A stretch of DNA of 64,000 nt from JAKLIX01 sp964605655. Its GTDB lineage: Bacteria > Bacteroidota > Bacteroidia > Bacteroidales > CAIXZF01. Of this stretch, positions 17,285-26,357 are shown piece by piece. A program made the translations under genes and the position numbers. A model generated the notes under the pieces. That model ran no database searches. It worked only from the letters and a program-made list of their open reading frames with translations, and was not told where the DNA came from. The stretch covers positions 62,001 to 126,000 of the forward strand of contig CAZSDK010000007.1 of assembly GCA_964605655.1 (NCBI GenBank), given 5' to 3'. Within the stretch, counting starts at the first letter, position 1; each line of letters opens with the position of its first letter.

Positions 17285-18250
17285 TCAGCCGGTACTGCCT
17301 ACCCTGTGGCTGATCCAGTCATAGGTCTTTTCCATGCCGGTCTTCAAAGGTCGCGAAGGTGCCCATCCCAGTTTTTCCCTGATGAGCCTGTTATCGGAAT
17401 TTCTTCCCCTTACACCCTGAGGTCCTGGGATGTTCCTGATGGAGATGTTCTTTCCGGAGATGCCGATGACCATACGGGCGAGGTTATTGATGCTGATCAT
17501 CTCTTCCGATCCTATATTAACGGGTCCCTGGAAATCTGAGTTCATGAGTCTCCTTATGCCTTCGAGGCATTCGTCAATATAAAGGAAGGAACGGGTTTGT
17601 TTTCCGTCGCCCCAGACCTCTATCTCTCCTCCGTCGGCCGTCATGGCCACCTTACGGCACAAGGCAGCCGGGGCTTTTTCCCTGCCGCCCTGGTAGGTGC
17701 CTTCAGGACCAAAGATGTTGTGGAACCTGGCAATACGTATATTCAGCCCGTAATTCCTGTTGAAGGCCCTATAGAGATGTTCACTGAAGAGCTTTTCCCA
17801 GCCGTATTCGCTGTCGGGGGCGGCGGGGTAGGCTGAGTCTTCCGAACATTTTGGGTTGTCAGGGTCCAGCTGGTTATATTCAGGATAGATGCACGCTGAG
17901 GATGAATAAAAGATCTTTCCCACTTTCAAGGCGGAAGCCTGGTGAGCAATGTTTACATTGATCAGGGAGGAGTTATGCATCACATCGGCGTCATTTTCAC
18001 CGGTGAAGATAAACTGTGCCCCACCCATGTCGGCGGCAAGCTGGTAAACTTCATCGAAAGGTTGGTCGAGGACTTCCCTGCAAACGAGAGGGTCTCGGAG
18101 GTCACCGATGATGAACTCATCGCAGGCAGAAGCACTGAACTCAGGCAGTTTCAGGTCCACCCCCCTTGTATGGTAGTCTCTTGCTTTGAGAAAAGCGGCC
18201 AGGTGGCTTCCTATAAATCCACCGGCACCCAGGATGAGAGCTGTTTTCAT
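17285..18250 (-). CDS. NAD-dependent epimerase, GDP-mannose 3,5-epimerase-like
   Basis: 321 aa extended short-chain dehydrogenase. Seen: Rossmann motif LGAGGFIGSHLA at the N-terminus, SSSACIYPEYNQ with the catalytic Ser, YGWEK as the YxxxK pair (about 149-153), then RFHNIFGPEGTYQGGREKAP, WGDGKQTRSFLYIDEC, patterns I associate with GDP-mannose 3,5-epimerases. Predicted product is a GDP-L-sugar for surface polysaccharide. Substrate assignment is inference from motif resemblance. The gene is monocistronic, with its own promoter box at 18269-18276. Confidence 0.88.
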   Translation of the reverse strand: MKTALILGAGGFIGSHLAAFLKARDYHTRGVDLKLPEFSASACDEFIIGDLRDPLVCREVLDQPFDEVYQLAADMGGAQFIFTGENDADVMHNSSLINVNIAHQASALKVGKIFYSSSACIYPEYNQLDPDNPKCSEDSAYPAAPDSEYGWEKLFSEHLYRAFNRNYGLNIRIARFHNIFGPEGTYQGGREKAPAALCRKVAMTADGGEIEVWGDGKQTRSFLYIDECLEGIRRLMNSDFQGPVNIGSEEMISINNLARMVIGISGKNISIRNIPGPQGVRGRNSDNRLIREKLGWAPSRPLKTGMEKTYDWISHRVGSTG

Positions 18251-18268
18251 GACTGCAATGATTTATTG

Positions 18269-18276
18269 CAAAAATA
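18269..18276 (-). promoter_or_regulatory. -7 promoter element of the epimerase gene
   Basis: The minus strand reads TATTTTTG. Between it and the ATG at 18250 lies an inverted repeat TGCAAT-gattt-ATTGCA (18254-18270), similar in placement to the one at gap. Confidence 0.5.
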
Positions 18277-18338
18277 GGAAAGAATACGGGTTGTCTGTTC
18301 AAATCCAGATCCTATATCATGACAACAGCCAATTTATA

Positions 18339-20981
18339 TCATCGATTATCAAGACCAGTGCCACTGGTTTCCGGCACGAGAATGATCTTTATATTTTCAA
18401 TATAGTCACCCGAGGAAAGAGCTTTGATCTCAAACTCAACCAATTCCTTTTGTTTCATTTTCAGAAACTTCATCTGGTTAACATCGACCATAAGGGAATA
18501 TTTTCCCGGAGGAAGGTCATTAGTATAGAATTCACCATCAGCAAATGTTCGCAATGTCATCTCAAAAGGACTATCCTTTCCTTTAAGTATGATCCGAAGT
18601 CCTCCCTGACCTGTACTGATCCCACTCTTCTCAATCTGAACACTACCTTCAATGGTGCCTCCCCGGTAAAATGGAATTTCGATCTGCTTGTATTGATTCG
18701 GGTCGACAATGAAAGAAAATTCATTTTTCAGCGGTACCAGGGTAGGATCTGAAACTGCATTCCGGTTAACACGAAGGTTATAAATAAAGTAGCTTTGAAG
18801 CTGATTCACTCGCAGGATACTGTCTCTACCTATCTCCATCACCGCAGTCCTGTCAAGTCTGACAGCTTTATCAGCCAGCAACTGGTCACCCCGGTCATAG
18901 GCTCCGGAATTGTTATTGTCGACGAACAGTTTTACGGCTGCAGCTCCCCTGCCGGTCTGTTGCCTGTTATTCAGGACCATTTTCTTGTTGGGCATATCCC
19001 AGCCCAAGTTTCCTGATATACTTTGACGTGTATTAACATTATTTTTTGAACTTGCAACAAGAGTGGTGCTCCTGACCCTCTTCAGATCAAGGATCAGACT
19101 TACCTGGCTGTCCCATTCACGAGTTACATGGTTGTAACCTGCCATCAGGTTCAGCCTTCCGTTCCTCATAATAGTCTTCGATAACTGAACTCCCGAATTT
19201 TGCCATGTCTTGCTTCGGACTTCCATTTCTGACTGAACCCTGACAAAAACACCCCTGAAATAAACTGGCAGACCGGGCGACCGTGATAGGTTATAAGTCA
19301 GGGTAGTTGTCAGTAGTCCCCTTCCAAAGCTGCTGACATTCTGAGTAGTAATATAGTTATCCCGGTAATTAAATCTGAGATTAATTTTTCCAATACGTGA
19401 ATTCAAATCAATCCTGTATTGGTTCAGGTTTGTTTCATTAATGCTCACGAAATCGTTTCCGAGACGTAATCCAGAACTGATTCCCAAAAAGTTAAACGGA
19501 AGGTAAATACCACCTGAGAATTCATGGGAAGCCTTCCTGGCATTGAAAATACTCTCACCATCATAACGGGTATAAAGAAAATTGAAATTCATATTACTGG
19601 AATACAGAACATTACCAGTAATTCTATAAAAATATCCCGGAGCAATATCCAGGCTTGTCAGATATTGACGTGCAAGCCGGGCAGCGATGCTCCCGTAATA
19701 GAAAGGTTGATCCGGAATAAAGTCTAAACCTTGATGTTGAGCACCAGCCGATGCTGTAAGCCACCTGTTGATACCTATGGCCAGATCACCGTGTGAAACT
19801 TTAGTCCCCATGAGGGTATCGCTGGTCAATGACTGGTTTGTCTCACCAGCTTGCAGGTGATAGGTAACCACACCTTTGGGGAGGAAGGTGAAAGGCACCT
19901 GCATCTGTTTTTCGTTTGTAATGATCTCACCTGAAGGAGTGTAAATGCGGAGGCCAATTCTTGTGGTACCATAGGTCATCGGCACATCGAAACGGTAGTA
20001 ACCCAGCTCATCCGCTCTTTTATAATCACAGAGCCTTTCATTAAGGTAGAGCTCAACTTCTGACTCTGGCTCGGTATTCCCGTCAACCACGAAAGTTTCA
20101 TACATTCGCCTGGGTTCAATAGGGTCGTTCGTCACAGTTATCCCGTTGAATGAAAGAGGTTGAAGACCCGTGGTAATCAGCTGTCCGGCTGAAATCCCTG
20201 ATAGATAGCTATTGTTCAGAAAAGCATATCTCCACCTTACATTACTTGACTTCCAAACATTCTCACCGTTAGAAGACTGCAAGCCATAGACGGTGCCTTG
20301 AATATCACCTCCCAAAACCTCCATGCCTCCGGTCAGATTACAGTTGATATCCCTCCCCTCCTCCGAATAATTGCCCGATATATTATAATCTATCATGGTA
20401 CCAGTGAAAAAGGAGCGTTTCCGGTCATAGGCAAGAGGATAATTTTCTTTCAGGATCTTTTGCTCATCCATTTTGCTCCTGGCCAGTTCCCGGGCCTTTC
20501 TCTCCTGAACGGGAAGAGTGTATGGCGTTTCAAGTTCCAGGACCAGTTGTTTAATATTGACAGTGAAATCCAATTGAAAAATTTCTTTAAAAACCCGGGG
20601 TGAAATGAAGAGATCAAGCTCACCAACACGGCACTCATCGGCATTGAGATTAAATGACAAATTCCCCAGTTTGCCCTGTTTGGTACTCCAATTGATCATA
20701 TATGGATTGTCAGCTTTGAGGTAATTTCCTGTGATGGAATAGGATGCGACATCTGGCTGACCATTGATTTCCAGAAGATTAAACAGCTCGATGACAGGGA
20801 GAAATGCCTGATTGGTCTTGGAATCATACAGGCTGTTCACGTAAACATGACCGACGGAAGGATAACGAAAGGCAAGCAGGACTTCTTCAGTCTGTGCAAT
20901 AACAGGCCTTGAAATCCAGATTGAAACAGTGGTAACAATAATAAATACCAAGCGGTATTTGGGAATATGGCTCTGTAACAA
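18339..20981 (-). CDS. outer-membrane usher-like protein (FimD/PapC type)
   Basis: 880 aa. It starts at a TTG because no ATG precedes the signal peptide (LVFIIVTTVSIWISRPVIAQ). Features fit an usher: an N-terminal periplasmic domain (about 35-170), a long beta-barrel of alternating aromatic strands, a mid-chain plug-like beta domain (about 300-370; YETFVVDGNTEPESEVELYL, RFDVPMTYGTTRIGL), and a C-terminal Ig-like domain (about 790-870; EGSVQIEKSGI). Ushers thread chaperone-bound subunits across the outer membrane and template fibre assembly. It is the last gene of the operon, behind a PapD-like chaperone. Homology is inferred from layout and motifs; it is divergent from proteobacterial ushers. 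Confidence 0.8.
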   Translation of the reverse strand: MLQSHIPKYRLVFIIVTTVSIWISRPVIAQTEEVLLAFRYPSVGHVYVNSLYDSKTNQAFLPVIELFNLLEINGQPDVASYSITGNYLKADNPYMINWSTKQGKLGNLSFNLNADECRVGELDLFISPRVFKEIFQLDFTVNIKQLVLELETPYTLPVQERKARELARSKMDEQKILKENYPLAYDRKRSFFTGTMIDYNISGNYSEEGRDINCNLTGGMEVLGGDIQGTVYGLQSSNGENVWKSSNVRWRYAFLNNSYLSGISAGQLITTGLQPLSFNGITVTNDPIEPRRMYETFVVDGNTEPESEVELYLNERLCDYKRADELGYYRFDVPMTYGTTRIGLRIYTPSGEIITNEKQMQVPFTFLPKGVVTYHLQAGETNQSLTSDTLMGTKVSHGDLAIGINRWLTASAGAQHQGLDFIPDQPFYYGSIAARLARQYLTSLDIAPGYFYRITGNVLYSSNMNFNFLYTRYDGESIFNARKASHEFSGGIYLPFNFLGISSGLRLGNDFVSINETNLNQYRIDLNSRIGKINLRFNYRDNYITTQNVSSFGRGLLTTTLTYNLSRSPGLPVYFRGVFVRVQSEMEVRSKTWQNSGVQLSKTIMRNGRLNLMAGYNHVTREWDSQVSLILDLKRVRSTTLVASSKNNVNTRQSISGNLGWDMPNKKMVLNNRQQTGRGAAAVKLFVDNNNSGAYDRGDQLLADKAVRLDRTAVMEIGRDSILRVNQLQSYFIYNLRVNRNAVSDPTLVPLKNEFSFIVDPNQYKQIEIPFYRGGTIEGSVQIEKSGISTGQGGLRIILKGKDSPFEMTLRTFADGEFYTNDLPPGKYSLMVDVNQMKFLKMKQKELVEFEIKALSSGDYIENIKIILVPETSGTGLDNR

Positions 20982-21055
20982 GATCTTCAGAATTTTAACG
21001 GATACTACAGAATGTCCGTTTTATGTACCAGAAACAAAGGTCTCGTAATAAACTT

Positions 21056-21892
21056 CTACTTAACTTCTACCTTCATTTCTGTAACAAGCGGAGGCGCTTG
21101 CACCAGGTCACCACTCATCATATCGTTGCGACGGGTCTCGAAACGAAGCTCGAGTGTATAAGTACCGGGTATGACATTTTCCACATTAACATCAATACGA
21201 CGAATGACATCGAAATAGGCTGTAGTAGTGCTCTGGGCTTCTGCAACAACGACACCCTTCTCATCGATCAGTTTGGCAAACATACTACCCAGGAAAGGTG
21301 AATTGCCGGTCCTGGTTAAATGTGGCTTTACTACCAGTAACTTTTCCTGTTGCACCACCTCCAGTTTCTTCAGTTCCAGACCTGTACTTACCTTACCTTT
21401 ATGGTAAAACACGGCAGTCACCTGCTCGAAGTTGAAACTGATTCTGGTTGAAATCTTATCCTTTTCTTCCTTGGCTACCTCGGGTGTCTCAGGTTTCCCT
21501 AACACTTTCAGCCGGGTGTAAAAGAACCCTTCCTTACTTCTCTTTCCAGGGATTACCTGAATGCGCACCGTACGCTGTTCACCGGCAGCGAGACTAAAAT
21601 TCTTCGGAAAAGCCCTTACCATCGGATCCAGTCCAAATTGCCTGAATGCGGAAGTATCTTCGTAATTCATCACAAGATTTCCCGAACTGTCGCTTCCCGG
21701 GTATCCAAAAGAAAAACTGAGGGTGACTTCCTGGGGAACGGTTCCTTTGTTACTCACATAAAGGTTTCCCACACCTGTTTTTTCATCGATGAACACAAAA
21801 GAAGGAGCAAGTGTAATCTGCGCCGTCAAAGAAAATAAACCGGCCTTAAACACTAAAGCAACAATAAACAAACGGGAAATGGCTAGCTTCAT
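21056..21892 (-). CDS. PapD-like periplasmic pilus chaperone
   Basis: About 278 aa. The ATG at 21892 is chosen (signal peptide KLAISRLFIVALVFKAGLFS ending TAQ); an upstream in-frame start would add 38 unlikely residues. Two Ig-like domains are visible: the first (about 26-150) has the pilus-chaperone pattern of a G1/F1-type edge (YVSNKGTVPQEVTL; FSLAAGEQRTVRIQVIPG), the second (about 175-275) is the small C-terminal domain. It would hold subunits by donor-strand complementation and deliver them to the usher encoded 74 bp downstream. The Arg and Lys residues that anchor subunit C-termini cannot be assigned with certainty. Confidence 0.82.
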   Translation of the reverse strand: MKLAISRLFIVALVFKAGLFSLTAQITLAPSFVFIDEKTGVGNLYVSNKGTVPQEVTLSFSFGYPGSDSSGNLVMNYEDTSAFRQFGLDPMVRAFPKNFSLAAGEQRTVRIQVIPGKRSKEGFFYTRLKVLGKPETPEVAKEEKDKISTRISFNFEQVTAVFYHKGKVSTGLELKKLEVVQQEKLLVVKPHLTRTGNSPFLGSMFAKLIDEKGVVVAEAQSTTTAYFDVIRRIDVNVENVIPGTYTLELRFETRRNDMMSGDLVQAPPLVTEMKVEVK

Positions 21893-22033
21893 AATATAGC
21901 GTTTTATTACAACATCAGGTATACGAAAGTTCTGTACAAAAGTTTGCCTCAGTGATAAATTAACAGAGTTAACATTGACCGGGCAACGAAAGAAACTGAT
22001 CTTCATCCCCCGGTCAATGTACTCTTGTAGTAA

Positions 22034-22591
22034 CTAATTATAGGTTGCTGTCAGGGTAACAGTACCGGTATAATCACCGGCTGCCTGGCTGGCACCAGGG
22101 GTTACTGTTCCTCCAATGAATACATAAATGGCATTTGCACCACTGATATCATTTGTAGGAAAGCTACCAGATTCCACCTGTATACCCGTGCCAGGGGTAA
22201 AGGAAGTTCCTGATGCATAAGGATTTACCAAAGCATACCCAGCAGTATAAGTTCCTATCGGCAGATCGTTAGTGAGGTACGTCAGATTGGTAGGCAGTGT
22301 CGTGAATTGAAGTTGCACATTGGAACCGACAGCAGCAGAAACCGTGAAGACACCGGTTGCCTCAGTACCTTCTCCAACCTGTCCTCCTGTAGCGGTATTC
22401 ACCAGATCAATGGTCTTGGCCAGACCAGGTGATACCCATCCGAATTCAAGATCAGCCACCTTTGTAACATTAATACCTTGAAGCACCGTAGCTTTAGCGG
22501 TAAGATTGTCATTATCCGTCGACTGAGCCATAATACCAGCACTGATGCCAAACATGAAGGTCAGCGCTGCAAAAAATTTTACGATTTTCAT
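22034..22591 (-). CDS. DUF4402 family exported protein, probable major pilin subunit
   Basis: 185 aa with a signal peptide (KFFAALTFMFGISAGIMAQ). The mature part is almost all beta, rich in Thr, Ser, Gly and Ala, with the DUF4402 pattern: an N-terminal KATVLQGINVTKVADLEFG, a middle Val/Thr-rich core, and a C-terminal IYVFIGGTVTPGASQAAGDY, continuing TGTVTLTATYN. DUF4402 proteins have a pilin-like Ig fold. It has the longest upstream spacer in the operon (about 150 bp, with a hairpin at 22662-22676), consistent with separate control of an abundant subunit. Major-subunit status is inference. Confidence 0.75.
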   Translation of the reverse strand: MKIVKFFAALTFMFGISAGIMAQSTDNDNLTAKATVLQGINVTKVADLEFGWVSPGLAKTIDLVNTATGGQVGEGTEATGVFTVSAAVGSNVQLQFTTLPTNLTYLTNDLPIGTYTAGYALVNPYASGTSFTPGTGIQVESGSFPTNDISGANAIYVFIGGTVTPGASQAAGDYTGTVTLTATYN

Positions 22592-22661
22592 TTTAATAAA
22601 ATTTGGATTAAAAAATTGATTAATTGGTTGTTAACTAAGTTGTCCACTCATTCGAAACGTT

Positions 22662-22676
22662 GGTTATTTTATAACC
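22662..22676 (-). promoter_or_regulatory. hairpin in the leader of the probable major pilin gene
   Basis: Inverted repeat GGTTAT-ttt-ATAACC in the 150-bp spacer between the 22743 gene and the DUF4402 gene. A purine-rich AAAGGAGGAG lies further upstream on the same strand. It may be an mRNA processing or stability element, or a weak attenuator; no TAnnTTTG box was found here. Confidence 0.35.
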
Positions 22677-22742
22677 ATTGCTTCTCCATTACTTGAAATT
22701 TTGTGATAAAATCTCCTCCTTTCTGTTTTAAATGTTACTAAT

Positions 22743-23303
22743 TTAATTATATTCAATTAATACCTCGAAGTTCCCTGAGAATGTCATATCGTTGAATTCA
22801 GGAACTTCTATACTTGCTGTAATGAACACTCTTGAATGAAGTTCTTCAGGATGGTCCAACATATTTTGGATAAGCCTTCCTCCATTATTGAGAGGAAAAG
22901 TAGCGGACCAAACACCTGGATTAAGGCAGTGTTTTCCCTCACCCGGGTACGGGCCTGCCGCTAAATTGTTGTCATTCCTGTAACAAAGTGTGACTGGGAC
23001 AGGAATTTTCTGTTGATGGTCTGTCACCAGATATTCATTTTTATTCAAGGTGATCTGCACGATCATGTTTTCGTTTCCGACCAGGGTAAAACTGTAGGTA
23101 CCGATAAGGGTCGGCTTGCCGGTAAGAGGATCTGCCTGCAGACTCATGTCAAAAGGATCTGAGCTTTCCAGTCCCAGACGTGGCGGTATCTCCAGTTTGA
23201 CCGTCACCACCTGGGCGATTGTTGAAGGAACAGACATTACTACCGCACAAAGCAGTAAAATGCAATAAAATTTTGAACCCTGTATGGAGGTGAATTTATT
23301 CAT
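22743..23303 (-). CDS. exported beta-rich protein, probable minor pilus subunit
   Basis: About 186 aa. The ATG at 23303 is chosen because it opens a signal peptide (FYCILLLCAVVMSVPSTIAQ) and overlaps the previous stop by 8 bp; a start 28 codons upstream would lie deep in the previous gene. The mature part is beta-rich and ends FSGNFEVLIEYN, like the other subunit genes here (all end in a strand of the form xGxxxIxIEY). Two Cys (LCYRND, KHCLNP) could form a disulfide. No named domain was recognised with certainty; the subunit role is inferred from operon and ending. Confidence 0.65.
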   Translation of the reverse strand: MNKFTSIQGSKFYCILLLCAVVMSVPSTIAQVVTVKLEIPPRLGLESSDPFDMSLQADPLTGKPTLIGTYSFTLVGNENMIVQITLNKNEYLVTDHQQKIPVPVTLCYRNDNNLAAGPYPGEGKHCLNPGVWSATFPLNNGGRLIQNMLDHPEELHSRVFITASIEVPEFNDMTFSGNFEVLIEYN

Positions 23304-23895
23304 AGGTAGAATACTCCACTGAAATATTAATATCACCTGAGTAAAGTCCTGTGGCAGCATTGAGCGGAACAGGTCCGAGAGTGCCAAAGATGAAGATATA
23401 CGCCGTACCTGATGGTGGAGTATATCCGACGTGATCCGGAGTCGGCGGGGGCCCGGGAGGTCCGGAAGAGCGCCGTACCAACGGCAAGGTCACTGAAGAG
23501 AACCCGGCTGGCACTCTGACGGCCAGAGTTTTAGCCGTAGTTTCATCGGTCGCACCCAAATTCGAGTACGCATAAGAAATGCTGACCGGTACTTTATTAT
23601 CGTCATCAAGGTCAAGAGTAACAGGAGCATCGATACTGACCGTAACATCAAGGTCAGCCTGGCCGGTAATAGTAATCACGGCTGCCATATCATCGAGCAG
23701 ATCAATAGTTGCGACGCTTCCGGAAGTAATACCCCCTTCCTTTTCATCAAAGTCGAGATCATTCACACTGCCATGCATCAGGTTAATTCCACCTGAAGCG
23801 AAAAGACCGAAATTGATCCTCTGAGCATACGCGTCAGAGCAATAAGAGCATGCTAAAACGAAGAACAGCAATATTTTTCCGGCCAGCCTGTTCAT
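23296..23895 (-). CDS. DUF4402-like exported protein, probable pilus subunit
   Basis: 199 aa with a signal peptide (ILLFFVLACSYCSDAYAQ). The core resembles DUF4402: NFGLFASGGINLMHG, a long run of Asp/Val-rich strands, a Pro-rich insertion (SSGPPGPPPTPDHVG), then YIFIFGTLGPV and a final strand SGDINISVEYSTYE. It begins 1 nt after the preceding stop (23897) and overlaps the next gene by 8 bp, so translation is probably coupled. Likely a minor or adapter subunit; inference from context. Confidence 0.68.
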   Translation of the reverse strand: MNRLAGKILLFFVLACSYCSDAYAQRINFGLFASGGINLMHGSVNDLDFDEKEGGITSGSVATIDLLDDMAAVITITGQADLDVTVSIDAPVTLDLDDDNKVPVSISYAYSNLGATDETTAKTLAVRVPAGFSSVTLPLVRRSSGPPGPPPTPDHVGYTPPSGTAYIFIFGTLGPVPLNAATGLYSGDINISVEYSTYE

Positions 23896-23896
23896 A

Positions 23897-24427
23897 CTAT
23901 AATATCTCTATTTCAATGATAAATTCCCCGGAATAGCTACCTGCAAAAGCTTCACTGACGTCTACCCTGCCTCCTACCCAAACATAATACTCACCGTCTT
24001 CATTGAACTGAAGAATCCTTTCCACTGCATCCAGTTTTTCAGCAGCCATTTGATTATCACCCGGGTATCCCAACACCTCATAGAAGAAACTGAGTTCACC
24101 ATAACCTCTGTTATTCGTTAAGAGGACTTCCGGTTGATAGGTAAGGTGAAACGACTCAAAGGGGCTGCCTTTTAACAACAAAATTCCTGTTTGTGCGCTT
24201 TCCCTTGGATCTATCCATATTTTACCATCCACTGCCAGGTCCATCATGATTTCCATATTCTTCATGGTCACCATTTCTATCCCGGGGCTTTTTATTACGG
24301 TCGCGGTTGCCGTAATAGATACCGAGCTCTGGTCCTGGGCAACTGCCATGGGCCCTAATGCAAGCCGTGCCGACACTAGAACCGTTGACCAGAAATAAAT
24401 CCAACGGCTGCTTACGATCAATTTCAT
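23897..24427 (-). CDS. DUF4402-like exported protein, probable pilus subunit
   Basis: 176 aa. Signal-peptide-like N-terminus (IYFWSTVLVSARLALGPMAV, cleavage near VAQ). The mature part shows the same plan as its neighbours: ITATATVIKSPGIEMV, a central IDPRESAQTGILLLKG, YYVWVGGRVDVS, and a last strand SGEFIIEIEIL. Start and upstream stop share ATGA (24424-24427), so it is translationally coupled to the T9SS protein before it. Subunit role inferred. Confidence 0.66.
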   Translation of the reverse strand: MKLIVSSRWIYFWSTVLVSARLALGPMAVAQDQSSVSITATATVIKSPGIEMVTMKNMEIMMDLAVDGKIWIDPRESAQTGILLLKGSPFESFHLTYQPEVLLTNNRGYGELSFFYEVLGYPGDNQMAAEKLDAVERILQFNEDGEYYVWVGGRVDVSEAFAGSYSGEFIIEIEIL

Positions 24428-26346
24428 GGCCTTACAATCACTCCTTTCATGGTTGTTACGGTTTCACCACAGGTAAATCTGAACAAATACACTCCTGAAT
24501 AATGTGATGGAGGGGTCCATTTCATCTCAGTAATTCCAGCCTGGAAATTACCTGACAAAGCAACATCCAGTAACACCCCTCTTATATCAAACACATCAAT
24601 CTCAACCTTTGCAGGCTCGGGCAGGCTGAACCTCAAGGTTGTGGATTGTTGCATTGGATTCGGGAAGATTGGAAAAAAGAAAGGCTGCAGGGGAAGATAC
24701 TCCACCTCCTGATTCGCATCTCCTTTTTGAATGATAATACTGAACGGGGGAAGCAGTTGACTGCTTTTGCCATCCTTAATTTCAGAAACAGATCTTATTA
24801 TATCCGGAGGAGAGGGAAAATCTCCCGTCCCACTCTTAGAACTCATTGATTTGGAGGGCAGACCAAAAACATACTGAGCGTTATTGATCATAGAAACGGC
24901 CTTTTTTGCCTGATGGTCGTGAAGGCTTATATTCCAGTCCGTTGGCCAGTTATCAGGAATTTTCCACGACAGGGTACCGGAGCCGCTGAGGCTTTGTCCT
25001 TTTATCTGACCTCCCAGGAACAAAGGCAGATTAATGAGACTGGTCTTCAGGGAAGGCTGGTTGTTTAAGGCTAAAGGCATACAATGGGCAGGAGAACTCA
25101 GGGTGTACAACTCGAGCCATGTATCATTAAGGGATTCGAGATGATAGGCATCCATGGGATCCGGACCAATGACCCCGTTATCATTTAAACGGATGAAGGC
25201 CTCTGTCTTCATCCATGATGCTGAGAGAGAGAGGTCGATGGAGAGATCACCGCCACTCAGTTTATGATCTTTTACACTTTTCCCCTGCCAGGCACCTTCA
25301 ATGGTTTTTGCCTGATTACTGAAGATTAACACAGGATCCTCGTCATTGGCTCTTACCCAGAATGACTGGAAAGGGGCGATGATTCCATTCCCCAGGGTGC
25401 CTTCACTACCGTTCCAGAAAAGAAAGTCCCCGGCTCCACTGTTGGCAGAAGGGTCCCAAACATAGAAGCTGTTGTCAACATGAGTACGTGTCCATGCTGA
25501 AGCAGAGTCCCAGTCGAGAGAGGAAGCGGAAGGGTTTCCCAGGAGGTTCCAGCCCTCGTCGGCAACATTAAGGTCAACATAAGTACCAGGGCCTGACTGA
25601 CCAGAAGGATCCCTCGGTGTAAAAGTGATCCCAAAATCAAATGAACCGCTGACAAGAGCGTTTTCATATCCATTCGCCGTCATGGTGAGAGGAAGATCAT
25701 CAGAATAATAGCCACCTGTGGTGATCCCGGCGCCATTAAAAATATAATGGTAATATCCCTGCCCGGTAGGCACATTCCCTGAAAGGGAAGAAGGGGTACG
25801 CCAACCCTGCAGAGAGGTTCCACCATCGGTTTCGTCGAACCACATTAAATTGGGTTGCAATAAAGGATAGCTGGAGCCGGGAAAACCCTGGGTCACCAGA
25901 CTGTCGAACAAGTCGGCAAAAGTAGTGGATACAGGACAACCCAACATTCTCCATCCTTTGTCTCCGTCAATTCTCCGCCTGGCTTCAAGGTAAGGATTGC
26001 TGCTGCTCTGATTAAGATAAAATGCATCACTCTCTATGATAATCCTGGAATACCCCGGTGTGCTAACCAGAGCACCCTCAAGCAGGGTCAAATTACCTCC
26101 TTCATCGATGACGAGAGTATCGGGTAAAGCCAGAATACTTCCTGTTAAATGGATAAAACTTCCGCCATCCTTTATCACTATATTGTTGGCGGTGGGGTTG
26201 ATATACCCCTTCAGAATAATCCTTCCTGAAGAAAACACTTCAATATCCGGACCAATAACCAATGACTGAGCCGATAATTGTGAAAAAGGAACTTGTTCAA
26301 AGACAAGAATCAAAACAAATACTACCGTATGGAAACACTTTAACAT
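24424..26346 (-). CDS. secreted T9SS type A protein within the usher operon
   Basis: About 640 aa. The ATG at 26346 is chosen over a TTG at 26361; it follows AAGGGA. Signal peptide (VVFVLILVFEQVPFSQLSAQ), a beta-strand-rich N-terminal region with repeated LxxxGxxxL steps (about 35-120), a large central region with SGNVPTGQGYYHYIFNG and GWNLLGNPSASSLDW motifs common in Bacteroidota surface proteins, and a C-terminal type A sorting domain (FPIFPNPMQQSTTLRF, DIRGVLLD, SGVYLFRFTCGE). It should leave by the T9SS, yet sits tightly between fibre and pilus-subunit genes. Function unknown; possibly a surface partner of the fibre. Confidence 0.82.
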   Translation of the reverse strand: MLKCFHTVVFVLILVFEQVPFSQLSAQSLVIGPDIEVFSSGRIILKGYINPTANNIVIKDGGSFIHLTGSILALPDTLVIDEGGNLTLLEGALVSTPGYSRIIIESDAFYLNQSSSNPYLEARRRIDGDKGWRMLGCPVSTTFADLFDSLVTQGFPGSSYPLLQPNLMWFDETDGGTSLQGWRTPSSLSGNVPTGQGYYHYIFNGAGITTGGYYSDDLPLTMTANGYENALVSGSFDFGITFTPRDPSGQSGPGTYVDLNVADEGWNLLGNPSASSLDWDSASAWTRTHVDNSFYVWDPSANSGAGDFLFWNGSEGTLGNGIIAPFQSFWVRANDEDPVLIFSNQAKTIEGAWQGKSVKDHKLSGGDLSIDLSLSASWMKTEAFIRLNDNGVIGPDPMDAYHLESLNDTWLELYTLSSPAHCMPLALNNQPSLKTSLINLPLFLGGQIKGQSLSGSGTLSWKIPDNWPTDWNISLHDHQAKKAVSMINNAQYVFGLPSKSMSSKSGTGDFPSPPDIIRSVSEIKDGKSSQLLPPFSIIIQKGDANQEVEYLPLQPFFFPIFPNPMQQSTTLRFSLPEPAKVEIDVFDIRGVLLDVALSGNFQAGITEMKWTPPSHYSGVYLFRFTCGETVTTMKGVIVRP

Positions 26347-26357
26347 ATTTCCCTTAA

